This document shows, piece after piece, positions 42,207 to 51,137 of a stretch of 64,000 bases of DNA. A model generated the notes under the pieces. It ran no database searches. It was not told where the DNA came from and saw nothing but the letters and a program-made list of their open reading frames with translations. Both the position numbers and the translations under genes were made by a program. Source of the DNA: Adlercreutzia equolifaciens DSM 19450 (GTDB lineage: Bacteria > Actinomycetota > Coriobacteriia > Coriobacteriales > Eggerthellaceae); assembly GCF_000478885.1 (NCBI RefSeq), contig NC_022567.1, positions 1,984,001 through 2,048,000 on the forward strand. The letters are read 5' to 3'. The stretch's first letter is position 1; every line of letters begins with the position of its first letter.

Positions 42207-43622
42207 CTAAGATTCTAGCGCGTCTGCGGCAGCATCCACCGAATCGTTGCCCTCCTCCACGATGAGCGGCCCCTCCACCTTCTGATCTTTGGGCAAAAGC
42301 AGGCTCGCCAGAATGGCCACGACGAAGACCACGGCCACGCAGTTGTCGGCGAAGACGCTCTGCACCAGTTCGGGGAAGATGGCGAAGATGTCGCCCATCT
42401 GGGTAAACCCGATGCCCACAGCCAGCGACAGCGCGGCGATGGTGATGTTGCGCTGCGAGAAGCCGGCGTTGGCGATCATCTGGAAGCCGCTGACGATGAT
42501 GTTGCCGAACATCATGATGGTGCAGCCGCCGAGCACGGCCTCGGGAAGGGAGGCGAACACGAGGCTCACCACGGGCACGAAGCCGGCGAGCACGAGCACG
42601 ACCGCCCCCGTGGCGATGGCGCGGCGGTTCACCACGCCGGTCATGGCGATGAGGCCGACGTTCTGTGAGAAGGAGGTGACCGGCGAGCAGCCGAACGCGC
42701 CGGCGAGCGAGCTAACGAGACCGTCGGCCGTCACGGCGCCGGAGAGCTCCTTGTCCGTGGGGTTGCGGCGCAGCGCGGCGGCCGTGAGCGCCGAGCAGTC
42801 GCCCACCGTTTCGGTGGCGGACACGAGGAAGATGAGCGTGACGGTGATGATAGCGCCCAGGTTGAACTCCGGCGTCACGGGCAGCACTCCCGGCAGCGAG
42901 AAGAGCTGCGCCGAAGCGAAGCCGGAGAAGTCCACTTTGCCCAGCGGAATGGCCACCAGATACCCCACGATGAGTCCGAAGAGCACCGAAAGCTGCTTGG
43001 TAGCGCCCTTGGCGAGGCCCTGGAACGCGAGGCACGCCAGGAGCGAGACGGTGCCGAGGATGAGGTTCGTGGCGCTGCCGAAATCTTCCGCGCCGGAACC
43101 GCCGCCGAAGGAGGCCGCCCCCACGCCGAGCAGCGAGAACCCGATAGAGGTCACCACCACAGCAGCCACAATGGGTGTGATGATGCGCCGCCACCAGCGG
43201 GCGAACAGGCCGAGCACGCCCTCGATGAGGCCGCCGACGATGACCGCTCCCACGAGCGCCCCGTAGCCCTGGGTCGCCGCGATGGTGCAGGCCACGGAGA
43301 CGAAGGTGAAGCTGATGCCCATGACGATGGGAAGCCCGCTGCCCACGCGCCAGACGGGGAACAGCTGCACGAAGGTGCCGATGCCGGCAATGAACATGGC
43401 GTTCTGAATGAGCGTGGCCCGCAAGTCCTCGGGAAGGCCGGCCGCCGCGGCGATGATCGCGATGGGCGCGAGGTTCGCCACGAACATGGCCAGCACGTGC
43501 TGCAGGCCATAGGGGAAGGCCGCAAGCCAGCCGATCTCGCCATCAAGGGACGAGAGCGCCTTCATCTTCGGGTCGACGAACGCCACGCCGCCCTCGCTTT
43601 CCACGTTTCTCTTGCGGCTCAT
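42207..43622 (-). CDS. Xanthine/uracil permease (NCS2 family)
   Basis: A 471-residue permease with about 14 helices. NCS2 motifs are present: LQHVLAMFVANLAPI, GSGLPIVMGISFTFV, the substrate-binding SATETVGDCSA, and CSPVTSFSQNVGLI. Purine rather than uracil specificity is inferred from the xpt gene whose TGA overlaps its ATG (ATGA). Together they import xanthine and convert it to XMP. The tail is short and acidic. Confidence 0.92.
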   Translation of the reverse strand: MSRKRNVESEGGVAFVDPKMKALSSLDGEIGWLAAFPYGLQHVLAMFVANLAPIAIIAAAAGLPEDLRATLIQNAMFIAGIGTFVQLFPVWRVGSGLPIVMGISFTFVSVACTIAATQGYGALVGAVIVGGLIEGVLGLFARWWRRIITPIVAAVVVTSIGFSLLGVGAASFGGGSGAEDFGSATNLILGTVSLLACLAFQGLAKGATKQLSVLFGLIVGYLVAIPLGKVDFSGFASAQLFSLPGVLPVTPEFNLGAIITVTLIFLVSATETVGDCSALTAAALRRNPTDKELSGAVTADGLVSSLAGAFGCSPVTSFSQNVGLIAMTGVVNRRAIATGAVVLVLAGFVPVVSLVFASLPEAVLGGCTIMMFGNIIVSGFQMIANAGFSQRNITIAALSLAVGIGFTQMGDIFAIFPELVQSVFADNCVAVVFVVAILASLLLPKDQKVEGPLIVEEGNDSVDAAADALES

Positions 43623-44197
43623 GAGCGGAACTCAATGGCGCCGGTAGCAGGGTCCATGGCCTCGACGATGGCGAGGGACTGCAGGTCGTAACCTGCCTCG
43701 CGCAGCTCGTCGCCACCGGGCTGGAAGCCCTTCTCGATGGCAATGCCGATGCCCTCCACGGTGGCCCCGGCGCTCTCGCAGATCTCGAGCAGCCCGCGCA
43801 GGGCGCAACCGTTGGCAAGGAAGTCGTCAATGATGAGCACGTGATCGTCGGGCCCGAGGAAGCGGGTGGAGACGATGACGTCGTAGATGCGGTTGTGGGT
43901 GAAGGACTGGATGCGCGTGGAATACATCGTGCCGTCCAGGTTGATGGACTGGGTCTTCTTCGCGAACACCACGGGCACGCCGAAATGATGCGCCACCACG
44001 GCGGCGATGCCGATGCCCGAGGCCTCGATGGTGAGGATCTTGTTAATGGGCTTGCCCGCGAACAGGCGCTTCCATTCCTCGGCCATCTGGGAGAACAGCT
44101 CGATGTCCATCTGGTGGTTCAAGAAGGCGTCCACCTTCAGCACACCGCCCGCCTTCACCACGCCATCGCGGCGAATGCGCTCTTCCAACAATTCCAC
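43619..44197 (-). CDS. xpt: Xanthine phosphoribosyltransferase
   Basis: A 192-residue type I phosphoribosyltransferase of normal Xpt length. The PRPP-binding motif is VLIIDDFLANGCALRG; GVLKVDAFLNHQMD near the N-terminus is typical of Xpt. I start at a GTG at 44197, because AAGGAGG stands exactly 5 bases before it and the protein then aligns with known Xpt starts. An ATG 27 bases upstream lacks a ribosome site. It forms an overlapping two-gene unit with the permease. I found no purine riboswitch in the 375-bp upstream gap, only a nested inverted repeat. Confidence 0.93.
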   Translation of the reverse strand: MELLEERIRRDGVVKAGGVLKVDAFLNHQMDIELFSQMAEEWKRLFAGKPINKILTIEASGIGIAAVVAHHFGVPVVFAKKTQSINLDGTMYSTRIQSFTHNRIYDVIVSTRFLGPDDHVLIIDDFLANGCALRGLLEICESAGATVEGIGIAIEKGFQPGGDELREAGYDLQSLAIVEAMDPATGAIEFRS

Positions 44198-44320
44198 GGA
44201 AACCTCCTTGGGCTTCGGGGCCATTTTCGCGTATCGCACTATCTTAGGAGATCGCGCCCCTCTTGGGAACGACTGCCGAAAACGCCCATAGAAAAGGATG
44301 TGACCGCGAATTGGCTGTTA

Positions 44321-44466
44321 GCTCAGCTTGGAGAATGTGCTTTTTTTGAATAGGGGTTTGACCTGGTATTTCTTGAGTTTTACCAGGTCAAAATGGGTGT
44401 TACCCGAAAACAAAAAAGCACATTTTCCAAGCTGAGCGATCCAAAAAAGCACGATTTCCAAGATGC
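44321..44466. repeat. Nested three-copy inverted repeat between xpt and groEL
   Basis: Outer arms 44321-44346 (GCTCAGCTTGGAGAATGTGC + T-run) and 44412-44437 match over 26 bp with one difference. Inner arms TTTGACCTGGTA (44357-44368) and TACCAGGTCAAA (44381-44392) match perfectly. A third, partial copy of the right arm follows at 44441-44466 (AAAAAAGCACGATTTCCAAG). It lies in the 375-bp gap downstream of groEL and upstream of xpt. Confidence 0.9.
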
Positions 44467-44491
44467 ACAGCAAAAACCTGCGCACAACAGA

Positions 44492-44516
44492 AAGGGCGCC
44501 CTGATGAGGCGCCCTT
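44492..44516 (-). terminator. Intrinsic terminator after groEL
   Basis: AAGGGCGCC/GGCGCCCTT with a 7-base loop, followed on the minus strand by TCTGTTG, 57 bases past the groEL stop codon. Confidence 0.85.
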
Positions 44517-44572
44517 CTGCGATTTAGTTGGTTGTGCGGTTAAGCCACGTGCAAGTTTTCCTTGCTTGGGGC

Positions 44573-46207
44573 CTAGTACATTCCGCCGCCGCCCTGCATG
44601 CCGGCAGCCAGAGCGCTCAGATCGGGACCCTCCTTGGGGATCTCGTTGATGGTGGCCTCGGTGATGAGGATGAGGGCCGCCACGGAGGCCGCGGACTGCA
44701 GCGCCGTGCGGGTCACCTTCACCGGGTCGTTCACGCCCATCTCGATCATGTTGCCGTACTCGCCGTTGGCGCAGTTCAGGCCCTCGCCCTTCGGCAGGCT
44801 CTTGACCTTCTCCACCACGACGGAGCCCTCGAAGCCAGCGTTCTGGGCGATGGCGCGCATCGGGGCCTCAATGGCCTTGCGGATGATGTCGATGCCGACT
44901 TCCTCGTCCTTGTCATCGGCCTTGACGGCGTCCAGGGCGCCGATGGCGTCCACGAGCGCCACGCCGCCGCCGGCGACGATGCCCTCTTCCACGGCCGCGC
45001 GGGTCGCCTGCAGGGCGTCCTCGATGCGGGACTTCTTCTCCTTCAGCTCGGACTCGGTGGCAGCACCCACCTTCAGCACGGCAACGCCGCCGGAGAGCTT
45101 CGCCAGACGCTCCTGGGCCTTCTCGCGGTCGAAGTCGGAATCGACGCGCTCGAGCTCAGCGCGGATGATCTGGATGCGGTTCTCGATGTCCTCCTTCTTA
45201 CCGGCGCCGTCCACGATAAGGGCGGTGTCCTTGGTGACCTTCACGGTCTTGGCGGTGCCGAGCATCTCCATAGTGGCGTCGGCCATGGTCATGCCGAAGT
45301 CCTTGTCGATGACCTGGGCACCGGTGACCACGGCGATGTCCTCGAGGATGCGCTTGCGGCGGTCGCCGAAGCCGGGGGCCTTGATGGCCACGACATTCAG
45401 GGTGCCGCGCAGGCGGTTCAGAAGGATGGTGGACAGGGCCTCGCCCTCGACGTCCTCAGCCACGATGAACAGCGGGCGCTGGGCGCGCATGACTTCCTCC
45501 AGCAGCGGAACCATGTCCTGGATGGAGTTGATCTTCATGTCGGTCAGCAGGATGAAGGGATCCTTCAGCACCGCTTCCATCTTCTCCATGTCGGTGGCCA
45601 TGTAGGGGGAGATGTAGCCGCGCTCGTACTGCATGCCCTCGACGATGTCCATGTCGATGCCGAAGATGGTCTGGGACTCCTCCACGGAGATGGCGCCGTC
45701 GTTGCCCACGGCGTCCATGGCCTCGGCGATCTTGTCACCGATGGCGGCGTCGCCGGCGGAGATGCGACCGACGTTGGCGATCTGCTCCTTGGTGGACACC
45801 GGGGTGGCGTCGGCCTTGATGGCGGCCACGATGGCGTCGGTAGCCTTCTCGATGCCGCGGCGGATGCCGAGCGCGTCGGCGCCGGCGGTCACGTTCTTCA
45901 GGCCCTCGGAGACGATGACGTCGGCGAGAAGCGTGGCGGTAGTGGTGCCGTCGCCGGCCACGTCGTTGGTCTTCACGGCCACCTCGCGCACCAGCTGGGC
46001 GCCCATGTTCTCCACCGGGTTCTCCAGCTCGACCTCTTTGGCAACGGTCACGCCGTCGTTGGTGATGAGCGGGGCGCCGTAGGACTTCTCCAGGGCAACG
46101 TAGCGGCCCTTGGGGCCAAGCGTCACCTTGACGGCGTCGGCCAGCTTGGAGACGCCCGCGGCCAGGCCGGAGCGGGCATCGGTATCGAACTTGATTTCCT
46201 TAGCCAT
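44573..46207 (-). CDS. groEL: Chaperonin GroEL (60 kDa)
   Basis: A 544-residue group I chaperonin subunit, which folds proteins in an ATP-driven double ring. Signatures: KVTLGPKGRYV, TNDGVTVAKE, VAGDGTTTATLLA and AAVEEGIVAGGGVAL. The C-terminal tail is short, GMQGGGGMY, with fewer Gly-Met repeats than usual. The start at 46207 follows GAAAGGAACGCG. It is the second gene after groES under CIRCE control. Whether a second groEL exists elsewhere cannot be seen. Confidence 0.98.
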   Translation of the reverse strand: MAKEIKFDTDARSGLAAGVSKLADAVKVTLGPKGRYVALEKSYGAPLITNDGVTVAKEVELENPVENMGAQLVREVAVKTNDVAGDGTTTATLLADVIVSEGLKNVTAGADALGIRRGIEKATDAIVAAIKADATPVSTKEQIANVGRISAGDAAIGDKIAEAMDAVGNDGAISVEESQTIFGIDMDIVEGMQYERGYISPYMATDMEKMEAVLKDPFILLTDMKINSIQDMVPLLEEVMRAQRPLFIVAEDVEGEALSTILLNRLRGTLNVVAIKAPGFGDRRKRILEDIAVVTGAQVIDKDFGMTMADATMEMLGTAKTVKVTKDTALIVDGAGKKEDIENRIQIIRAELERVDSDFDREKAQERLAKLSGGVAVLKVGAATESELKEKKSRIEDALQATRAAVEEGIVAGGGVALVDAIGALDAVKADDKDEEVGIDIIRKAIEAPMRAIAQNAGFEGSVVVEKVKSLPKGEGLNCANGEYGNMIEMGVNDPVKVTRTALQSAASVAALILITEATINEIPKEGPDLSALAAGMQGGGGMY

Positions 46208-46388
46208 AAGTTCGCGTTCCTTTCGTGTTCTATCTATTCTTAAAAATCAACAAGGGAAACAGCAGGCTTTTCGTGGTGAGTCGCATCGTGCTGAAGGTTC
46301 TGCGGTCTTGAGCTAAGCAGCCTTCGCGCTGTGTGCGAAAGACCGCAGGTTCTGAAGCGCGAGGCGGCCGCCACGGAAAGCCGTCGGG

Positions 46389-46422
46389 CGTGGTTGAATA
46401 AATAATTATTTATTCAACCACG
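46389..46422. repeat. 34-bp perfect palindrome over the groES stop codon
   Basis: A perfect palindrome centred at 46405/46406. Left half CGTGGTTGAATAAATAA is mirrored on the right, so the last groES codons and stop are inverted just after themselves. It could act as an attenuator or mRNA-processing hairpin between groES and groEL. A second, weaker hairpin (GCGGTCTT/AAGACCGC) lies at about 46302-46353 in the same 202-bp spacer. Confidence 0.92.
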
Positions 46423-46697
46423 GCGTAAATGTCGTCGGCGCGCAGGATAAGCACGTTCTCGCCGTCCAGCGTCACCTCGGTGCCGCCGAACTTACCGTAG
46501 ATGACCTTGTCGCCGACCTTAACAGGCATAGGAAGCAGCTTGCCGTCCTTGTCCATCTTGCCCTCGCCCACGGCGATGATGGTACCGGTCTGGGGCTTCT
46601 CCTTGGCATCGGAGGCCAGGAACAGTCCGGAGGCGGTGGTAACCTCGGCCTCGTCCTGCTTCAGGATGACGCGGTCGCCCAGAGGCTTCAAATTCAT
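46410..46697 (-). CDS. groES: Co-chaperonin GroES (10 kDa)
   Basis: A 95-residue GroES, normal length. It begins MNLKPLGDRVILKQDEAE and contains the mobile-loop region TTASGLFLASDAKEKPQ and VGDKVIYGKFGGTEV. It caps the GroEL ring. The start at 46697 follows AAAGGACG; the frame runs to 46715 but lacks a signal there. It is first in the groES-groEL operon and its stop lies inside a perfect palindrome. Confidence 0.98.
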   Translation of the reverse strand: MNLKPLGDRVILKQDEAEVTTASGLFLASDAKEKPQTGTIIAVGEGKMDKDGKLLPMPVKVGDKVIYGKFGGTEVTLDGENVLILRADDIYAVVE

Positions 46698-46772
46698 AGC
46701 TTGCCGTCCTTTCAATGGTTGTTGTAGCGCCTTCGCGCAACTTCCAATTTAACCACTCGGTTAGGTTAAGTG

Positions 46773-46799
46773 CTAGCACTCGGTAGCAACGAGTGCTAA
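46773..46799. promoter_or_regulatory. CIRCE operator (HrcA binding site)
   Basis: CTAGCACTC, nine bases, GAGTGCTAA: the CIRCE consensus with one change (C for T at the first position). It lies 76 bases before groES, just downstream of a -10-like TATGAT (minus strand, 46815-46810), where HrcA would block transcription until heat shock. hrcA itself is not in this window. Confidence 0.95.
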
Positions 46800-46944
46800 A
46801 CAGTTACGCATCATAACAGCTACGGGAAGGAATGCAAGAGGGGACGGAGAAAAACTTGAGTTTTTTTCACTCAAGTTTCCTGTGATTATAATCTTGATCA
46901 GGGATTACTTTCCAAGTTGGAATTTGTGCAGGTGAACAGTCTCC

Positions 46945-47646
46945 CTAGGGGGCAGGCGTCACCAAACCCGTCTCGTAGGCGAAGACGACAAGCTGGGCGC
47001 GGTCGTGAGCATCGGTCTTAGCCATGACGCGGGCCAGATGCGTCTTCACCGTGGCCGGCGAGATGAACAGCTCCTCGGCGATCTCGTCGTTGGAAAGGCC
47101 CCGGGCCACCAGCACGAGAATCTCGCGCTCGCGGTCGGTGAGGCTCGTCAGCGCGGCGCGGCGAGCCTCGGCCACATCGGCGGCGCCCCAGCCGCCCCGC
47201 GGGCGCGCGGCCACGAAAGTCTCCACGAGCCGGCGCATCACCGAGGGCTGGATGAGCGCGTCGCCTCGGGCCACGACGCGAATGGCCGCCACGATCTCGT
47301 CGGGGTCGGCGTCCTTCAGCAAAAAGCCGCTCGCCCCGGCGCCCAGAGCATCGTAAACGTACTCGTCCACGTCGAAGGTGGTGAGCACGAGCACCCGGGT
47401 TTTTGCGAGCAGAGGATTCGATGTGATGGCGCGGGTGGCCTCGATGCCGTTCATTTCGGGCATGCGGATGTCCATGAGCACCACGTCCGGCTTGAGGCGC
47501 TGGGCCTCCTGTACCGCATCGGCCCCGTTTCGGGCCTCGCCGACGATCTCGATGCCCTCGTAGGTGCCGAGAATGGCCTTGAAGCCGCCGCGCACGAGAT
47601 CCTGGTCGTCCACGACGAGCACGCGGATGGGATCGGCCTCACTCAT
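46945..47646 (-). CDS. NarL/FixJ-family response regulator
   Basis: A 233-residue response regulator: receiver domain (residues 7-125) with phospho-acceptor Asp59 in VVLMDIRMPEMNG and the switch residues in VLVLTTFD and LLKDA, followed by a LuxR-type helix-turn-helix (LTDREREILVLVARGLSNDEIAEELF). It overlaps the end of the histidine kinase gene by 8 bases, so the two form a coupled pair. The target genes are unknown. Confidence 0.94.
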   Translation of the reverse strand: MSEADPIRVLVVDDQDLVRGGFKAILGTYEGIEIVGEARNGADAVQEAQRLKPDVVLMDIRMPEMNGIEATRAITSNPLLAKTRVLVLTTFDVDEYVYDALGAGASGFLLKDADPDEIVAAIRVVARGDALIQPSVMRRLVETFVAARPRGGWGAADVAEARRAALTSLTDREREILVLVARGLSNDEIAEELFISPATVKTHLARVMAKTDAHDRAQLVVFAYETGLVTPAP

Positions 47647-48874
47647 GGGTCTCCTCCTTCTGGCTGAGGGGAACGCTCACGGCGATGCGCACGCCGCCGA
47701 GCGGGCTTGGGGACGCGGAGAACGTGCCCTGCAGAAGCCGCGCGCGCTCGCGCATGCCGAGCAGGCCGTGGTGACCGGCCGCGGCGGCCGGGGCAGCGAG
47801 CCCCTTCCCGTCGTCGTCGACGACAAGCTCGGCGAAGCCCTCCCGTTTCGTGGACAGTGCCAGCGTCGCACGGCGCGCCCCGGCGTGGCGCACGATATTC
47901 GTAGCTGCCTCGCGCGCGATGCCGAAGAGGGCCACGTCGATGAACGCCGGCACGCAGGCGCGGTCGTAGGCGGTCTCGTCCAGCGTGACCTCGATGTCGG
48001 CGCCTTCCAAATAGGACACCAAATCGCCCATGCGGTCGGTGCCCTGGGTGGGCGTCGTCTCGGCCGGCCCCTCCCCCGCGCGCAGCACGCCGATCATGGC
48101 GCGAATCTCCTCCAGGGCGCCTTTGGCGGTGCGGCGCACCTCGGCGATGGCCTCTTTGGCCGCCGCCGGATCGCGATCGACCAAGCGCTCGGCAGCAGCG
48201 GCTTGGATGCTCACGGCCGACAGCGAATGGGCCGTGATGTCGTGCACCTCCCGAGCGATGGAGACGCGCTCGGCCTCCACCCGGCGACGCGCCTCGGCCT
48301 CGCGGCTGCGCTCGGCGGCGACCGCGCGCTCCTCGATGGCGCGCGTGCGTTCCTGGTGCTCGTGGAGGGCATAGCCGGCGAAGGCGGCCGCCAGGGCCAG
48401 CGCCATGTTCTGGAGCACGGTGAGCTGCGTTAAGATGCGCGACTGCTCCGGGGGCGCCGGGGCAACGAGCAGCACCAGGCACATGACCGCGCACGCGATG
48501 GCCGCCTCGGCCCGCGAGCGCGCAGACGCCAGCGTGAACAGCGCGATGAGGGGGCCCGCCACGGACAGGGCGATGCCGTTCAGCTCCGCTTGAAGCAGGC
48601 CCCAGCTGACCAGGCACCACACGAACACGGCCCAGGGGAACTTGCGCCGCAGCACGAGAGGCAGCGTAGTGAGCGCGATGGCCAGAAGCGAGAGGCCCGA
48701 GGGCACCATGGCCTGGATGCCCATGAGCCGGCGCATGAACTCATCGGGAATGAGCAGGTTCACGGCCACGGTGAGCTGCAGGCAGCAGAACCCGAAGGCC
48801 CCCGCCGCGATGACGGCGTCGATGAGCCAGTCGGTGGCCGTAAGCTTCGGGGTATTTCGGAAGATCTTATCCAT
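47639..48874 (-). CDS. Sensor histidine kinase (HisKA_3, NarL-type partner)
   Basis: A 411-residue membrane kinase. The first ~170 residues contain several membrane helices with little periplasmic sequence, so it may sense within the membrane. A coiled coil rich in Arg/Glu/Ala follows (~175-205). The phospho-acceptor is His211 in IAREVHDITAHSLSAVSIQ, and the ATPase domain has FGIAREAATNIVRHA and ELVVDDDGKGL, then GHHGLLGMRERARLL. It partners the overlapping response regulator. The signal is unknown. Confidence 0.93.
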   Translation of the reverse strand: MDKIFRNTPKLTATDWLIDAVIAAGAFGFCCLQLTVAVNLLIPDEFMRRLMGIQAMVPSGLSLLAIALTTLPLVLRRKFPWAVFVWCLVSWGLLQAELNGIALSVAGPLIALFTLASARSRAEAAIACAVMCLVLLVAPAPPEQSRILTQLTVLQNMALALAAAFAGYALHEHQERTRAIEERAVAAERSREAEARRRVEAERVSIAREVHDITAHSLSAVSIQAAAAERLVDRDPAAAKEAIAEVRRTAKGALEEIRAMIGVLRAGEGPAETTPTQGTDRMGDLVSYLEGADIEVTLDETAYDRACVPAFIDVALFGIAREAATNIVRHAGARRATLALSTKREGFAELVVDDDGKGLAAPAAAAGHHGLLGMRERARLLQGTFSASPSPLGGVRIAVSVPLSQKEETHE

Positions 48875-49011
48875 GACCGCTATGGTAAACGACTGCGCCG
48901 CCGCGCGCCATACACCGTGGGGTGTATGAAACGAGCCTGTTGAACAACGCCGGCACCAGACGGGGCTCGTTCGCCAGCGGGACGCGGGATCGCCAGCGGG
49001 ACGCAGCTTCG

Positions 49012-49848
49012 CTAACGGGACGCGGGAGCGCCGTAGAACGACGCGTCAGGGTACGGAGGCTCCAATGCGCGTTTGAAGGCGTTGGCGTCGGTGCGGGCGA
49101 TGACGTAGTCCACCAAATCGCGGCTCAGGCCGCTCTCGGCGACGATGGCCGCCGCGTCCCTCCCCTCTTCCACATAGGCGATGAGAATTCGATCCAGCGT
49201 GGCGTAATCGACCCCTAAGGACTTCTCGTCCTCCTGATCGGGCGCGAGCTCCGCGCTCGGCGGTTTCACGAACACGTTCACGGGAATGGGGCCGCACGCT
49301 CCCTCCTCCACGGCCCGGCGGTTGCGCCAGCGGGCCATGGCGAAGACGTCGGTCTTGTACACGCCGCCCAAGGGCGCGAAGGCGCCGGCGGTGTCGCCGT
49401 AAAGGGTGGAGTACCCCATGGCCGCCTCGGACTTGTTGCCCGTGTTCAACATGAGCCAGCCGTGGGCGTTCGAAAGCGCCATGAGGCACACCATGCGGCA
49501 GCGAGCCTGAGTGTTCTCGGCGGCCAGCCCGATGAGCGCCCCGCCGCAGGCCCGGGCGAGCACCGCCTCGAAGGCCTCGAAGGGCTCGCAGATGGACACC
49601 GTGATGTTGGAGATGCCGAGGTTGGCGGCGAGCGCCTCGGCGTCGTCGATGGACGACTCGCTGGAATAGGGGCCGGGCAGCATGACCCCGTGCACATGGT
49701 CGGCCCCCAAGGCGTCGTGCGCCATGACGGCCACGAGCGTCGAATCCATGCCGCCGGACAATCCGATGACCACGTCGGTGAAACCGGCGCTGCGCACGAA
49801 GGCGCCTAAAGCGTCGGTGCAGGCCTCGTACATCTGCTGGGGGTTCAT
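49012..49848 (-). CDS. nadE: NAD+ synthetase
   Basis: A 278-residue NAD synthetase with the PP-loop SGGMDST at residues 31-37, plus NTQARCRMVCLMALSN and LLNTGNKSEAAMGYSTLYGD. It adenylates and amidates nicotinate adenine dinucleotide. It lacks the glutaminase domain, so it should use ammonia. The start at 49848 follows GAGAGGACG. Short GGGACGCGGGA-type direct repeats lie just past its stop codon (48974-49017). It is monocistronic as far as can be seen. Confidence 0.94.
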   Translation of the reverse strand: MNPQQMYEACTDALGAFVRSAGFTDVVIGLSGGMDSTLVAVMAHDALGADHVHGVMLPGPYSSESSIDDAEALAANLGISNITVSICEPFEAFEAVLARACGGALIGLAAENTQARCRMVCLMALSNAHGWLMLNTGNKSEAAMGYSTLYGDTAGAFAPLGGVYKTDVFAMARWRNRRAVEEGACGPIPVNVFVKPPSAELAPDQEDEKSLGVDYATLDRILIAYVEEGRDAAAIVAESGLSRDLVDYVIARTDANAFKRALEPPYPDASFYGAPASR

Positions 49849-49920
49849 AGGCGTCCTCTCGGGTTGGCGCAAGGGGCGACCCTTCGCTGCGCTCAGGTTG
49901 GAACGGTGACAGCATAGCAA

Positions 49921-49948
49921 AAGCGCTGCCACGAGTATGGCAGCGCTT
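49921..49948 (-). terminator. Intrinsic terminator after hypA
   Basis: AAGCGCTGCC/GGCAGCGCTT with an 8-base loop, followed on the minus strand by TTGCTATGC, 51 bases past the hypA stop codon. Confidence 0.88.
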
Positions 49949-49998
49949 TGTTTCGGGCCGATTGCCGGCATGCGTCATTCCGGCGACACGCGTGGCCG

Positions 49999-50355
49999 TT
50001 ACTCCTCGGGAAGATCCACCTCGATGGAGTCGATCTGCAGCTCGCGTCCGGCCAGAAGCTCGGTGGCGAACGAGTCGCAGACGGGACAGAAGCGGTTGTA
50101 AAGGTCGTGCTCGAACTCGTGGCCGCATTCCAGGCAGACGCTGCGCGGGCGGATCATCGTTAGGCCTAGCTTGGCACCCTGGGTGAATGGGTCGGACTCG
50201 GCCAGGGCCTCGAAGGCGAACACGAGCGCGTCTTCCACCGCCTCGGTGGCCTCGCCGATGGAGACCTTCACGCCGAGCAGCCGCGTGGCCCCGGCCTCCC
50301 GGGCCGCCTCCGCTGCGGCGTCCATGACGCCGGTCATCAGTCCCAGCTCGTGCAC
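49999..50355 (-). CDS. hypA: Hydrogenase/urease nickel metallochaperone HypA
   Basis: A 118-residue HypA. It keeps the N-terminal MHE nickel site (His2, Glu3) and a zinc finger with Cys74, Cys77, Cys90 and Cys93. It delivers nickel for [NiFe]-hydrogenase maturation. The start is a GTG at 50355 immediately after the tatC stop (TAA-GTG), so translation is coupled. No other hyp or hydrogenase gene is in the window. Its joining to tatC makes sense if the hydrogenase is Tat-exported. Confidence 0.92.
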   Translation of the reverse strand: MHELGLMTGVMDAAAEAAREAGATRLLGVKVSIGEATEAVEDALVFAFEALAESDPFTQGAKLGLTMIRPRSVCLECGHEFEHDLYNRFCPVCDSFATELLAGRELQIDSIEVDLPEE

Positions 50356-51135
50356 TTACTCGTCCTCTTCCGCGGCGAGCTCCTCGTTCTGGCGCTTGAT
50401 GCGCCGACGCAGCACCACCCGCGCGATGAGCAGGCTGCCCTCGTAGAGCATGATCATGGCGGCGAACATCAGCAGCATGGTGACCGGCGAGGCGTCGGGG
50501 GTGACCACAGCGCAGATGACCATGAGCACCACGTACACCGTCCGCCAGCTGCCGCGCAACTTCTTGTAAGGGATGACGTCGAAGATGACGAGGTAGAACA
50601 CGATGAGCGGCAGCTCGAAGGCGAAGCCGAAGCCGAGCTCGAACTTGATGATGATATCGATGTAGGAGCTCATGCGCGGCGCCACGTAGCCGAGGCCCAG
50701 GGCCTGGTCGGTGAGCCACTGGAACGCCGGGTTCAAGATGACAAGATAGCAGAACACCGTGCCGATGATGAACAGGGCCACGGCGGCGGCGAAGGTGGGC
50801 ATGAACCACTTGCGCTCGCTGGGCTTCAGCGCCGGCAGGAAGAACGCGAGCAGCTGCCACAGAATGACGGGGGACGTGGCCACAATGCCCGCCCACAGCG
50901 AGATTTGGAAGCGCACGGAGAACGCCTCGAAGGGGTCGATGGCCTGAAGCGAGGCCATGCCGTCGACGTTGGGCAGAAACTCCGCGATGGGCATGAGGAG
51001 GAACTGGCCCATGGTGGGGGTGGCCATGTAGAACACGACCACGGCCACGGCGAGGCAGGCAACGATGCGCACGAGGCGCATGCGCAGCTCGCCGAGGTGG
51101 TCGAATAGCGGCATGCGTGCCGGTCCGATAGGCAT
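50356..51135 (-). CDS. tatC: Twin-arginine translocase subunit TatC
   Basis: A 259-residue, six-helix TatC, which recognises twin-arginine signals. It begins with MPLFDHLGELRMRLVRI after a 7-residue lead, and has LPLIVFYLVIFDVIPYKKLR and VVTPDASPVTMLLMFAAMI. The tail is acidic. The ATG at 51135 has GGAGG nearby; a second ATG at 51114 is possible. It follows tatB by 2 bases. Three proteins in this window carry Tat signals. Confidence 0.96.
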   Translation of the reverse strand: MPIGPARMPLFDHLGELRMRLVRIVACLAVAVVVFYMATPTMGQFLLMPIAEFLPNVDGMASLQAIDPFEAFSVRFQISLWAGIVATSPVILWQLLAFFLPALKPSERKWFMPTFAAAVALFIIGTVFCYLVILNPAFQWLTDQALGLGYVAPRMSSYIDIIIKFELGFGFAFELPLIVFYLVIFDVIPYKKLRGSWRTVYVVLMVICAVVTPDASPVTMLLMFAAMIMLYEGSLLIARVVLRRRIKRQNEELAAEEDE

Positions 51136-51137
51136 CG

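Noticed and set aside
44198..44320. Purine riboswitch upstream of xpt
   Set aside because: I looked for the conserved loop bases of the guanine/adenine aptamer on the minus strand and did not find them.
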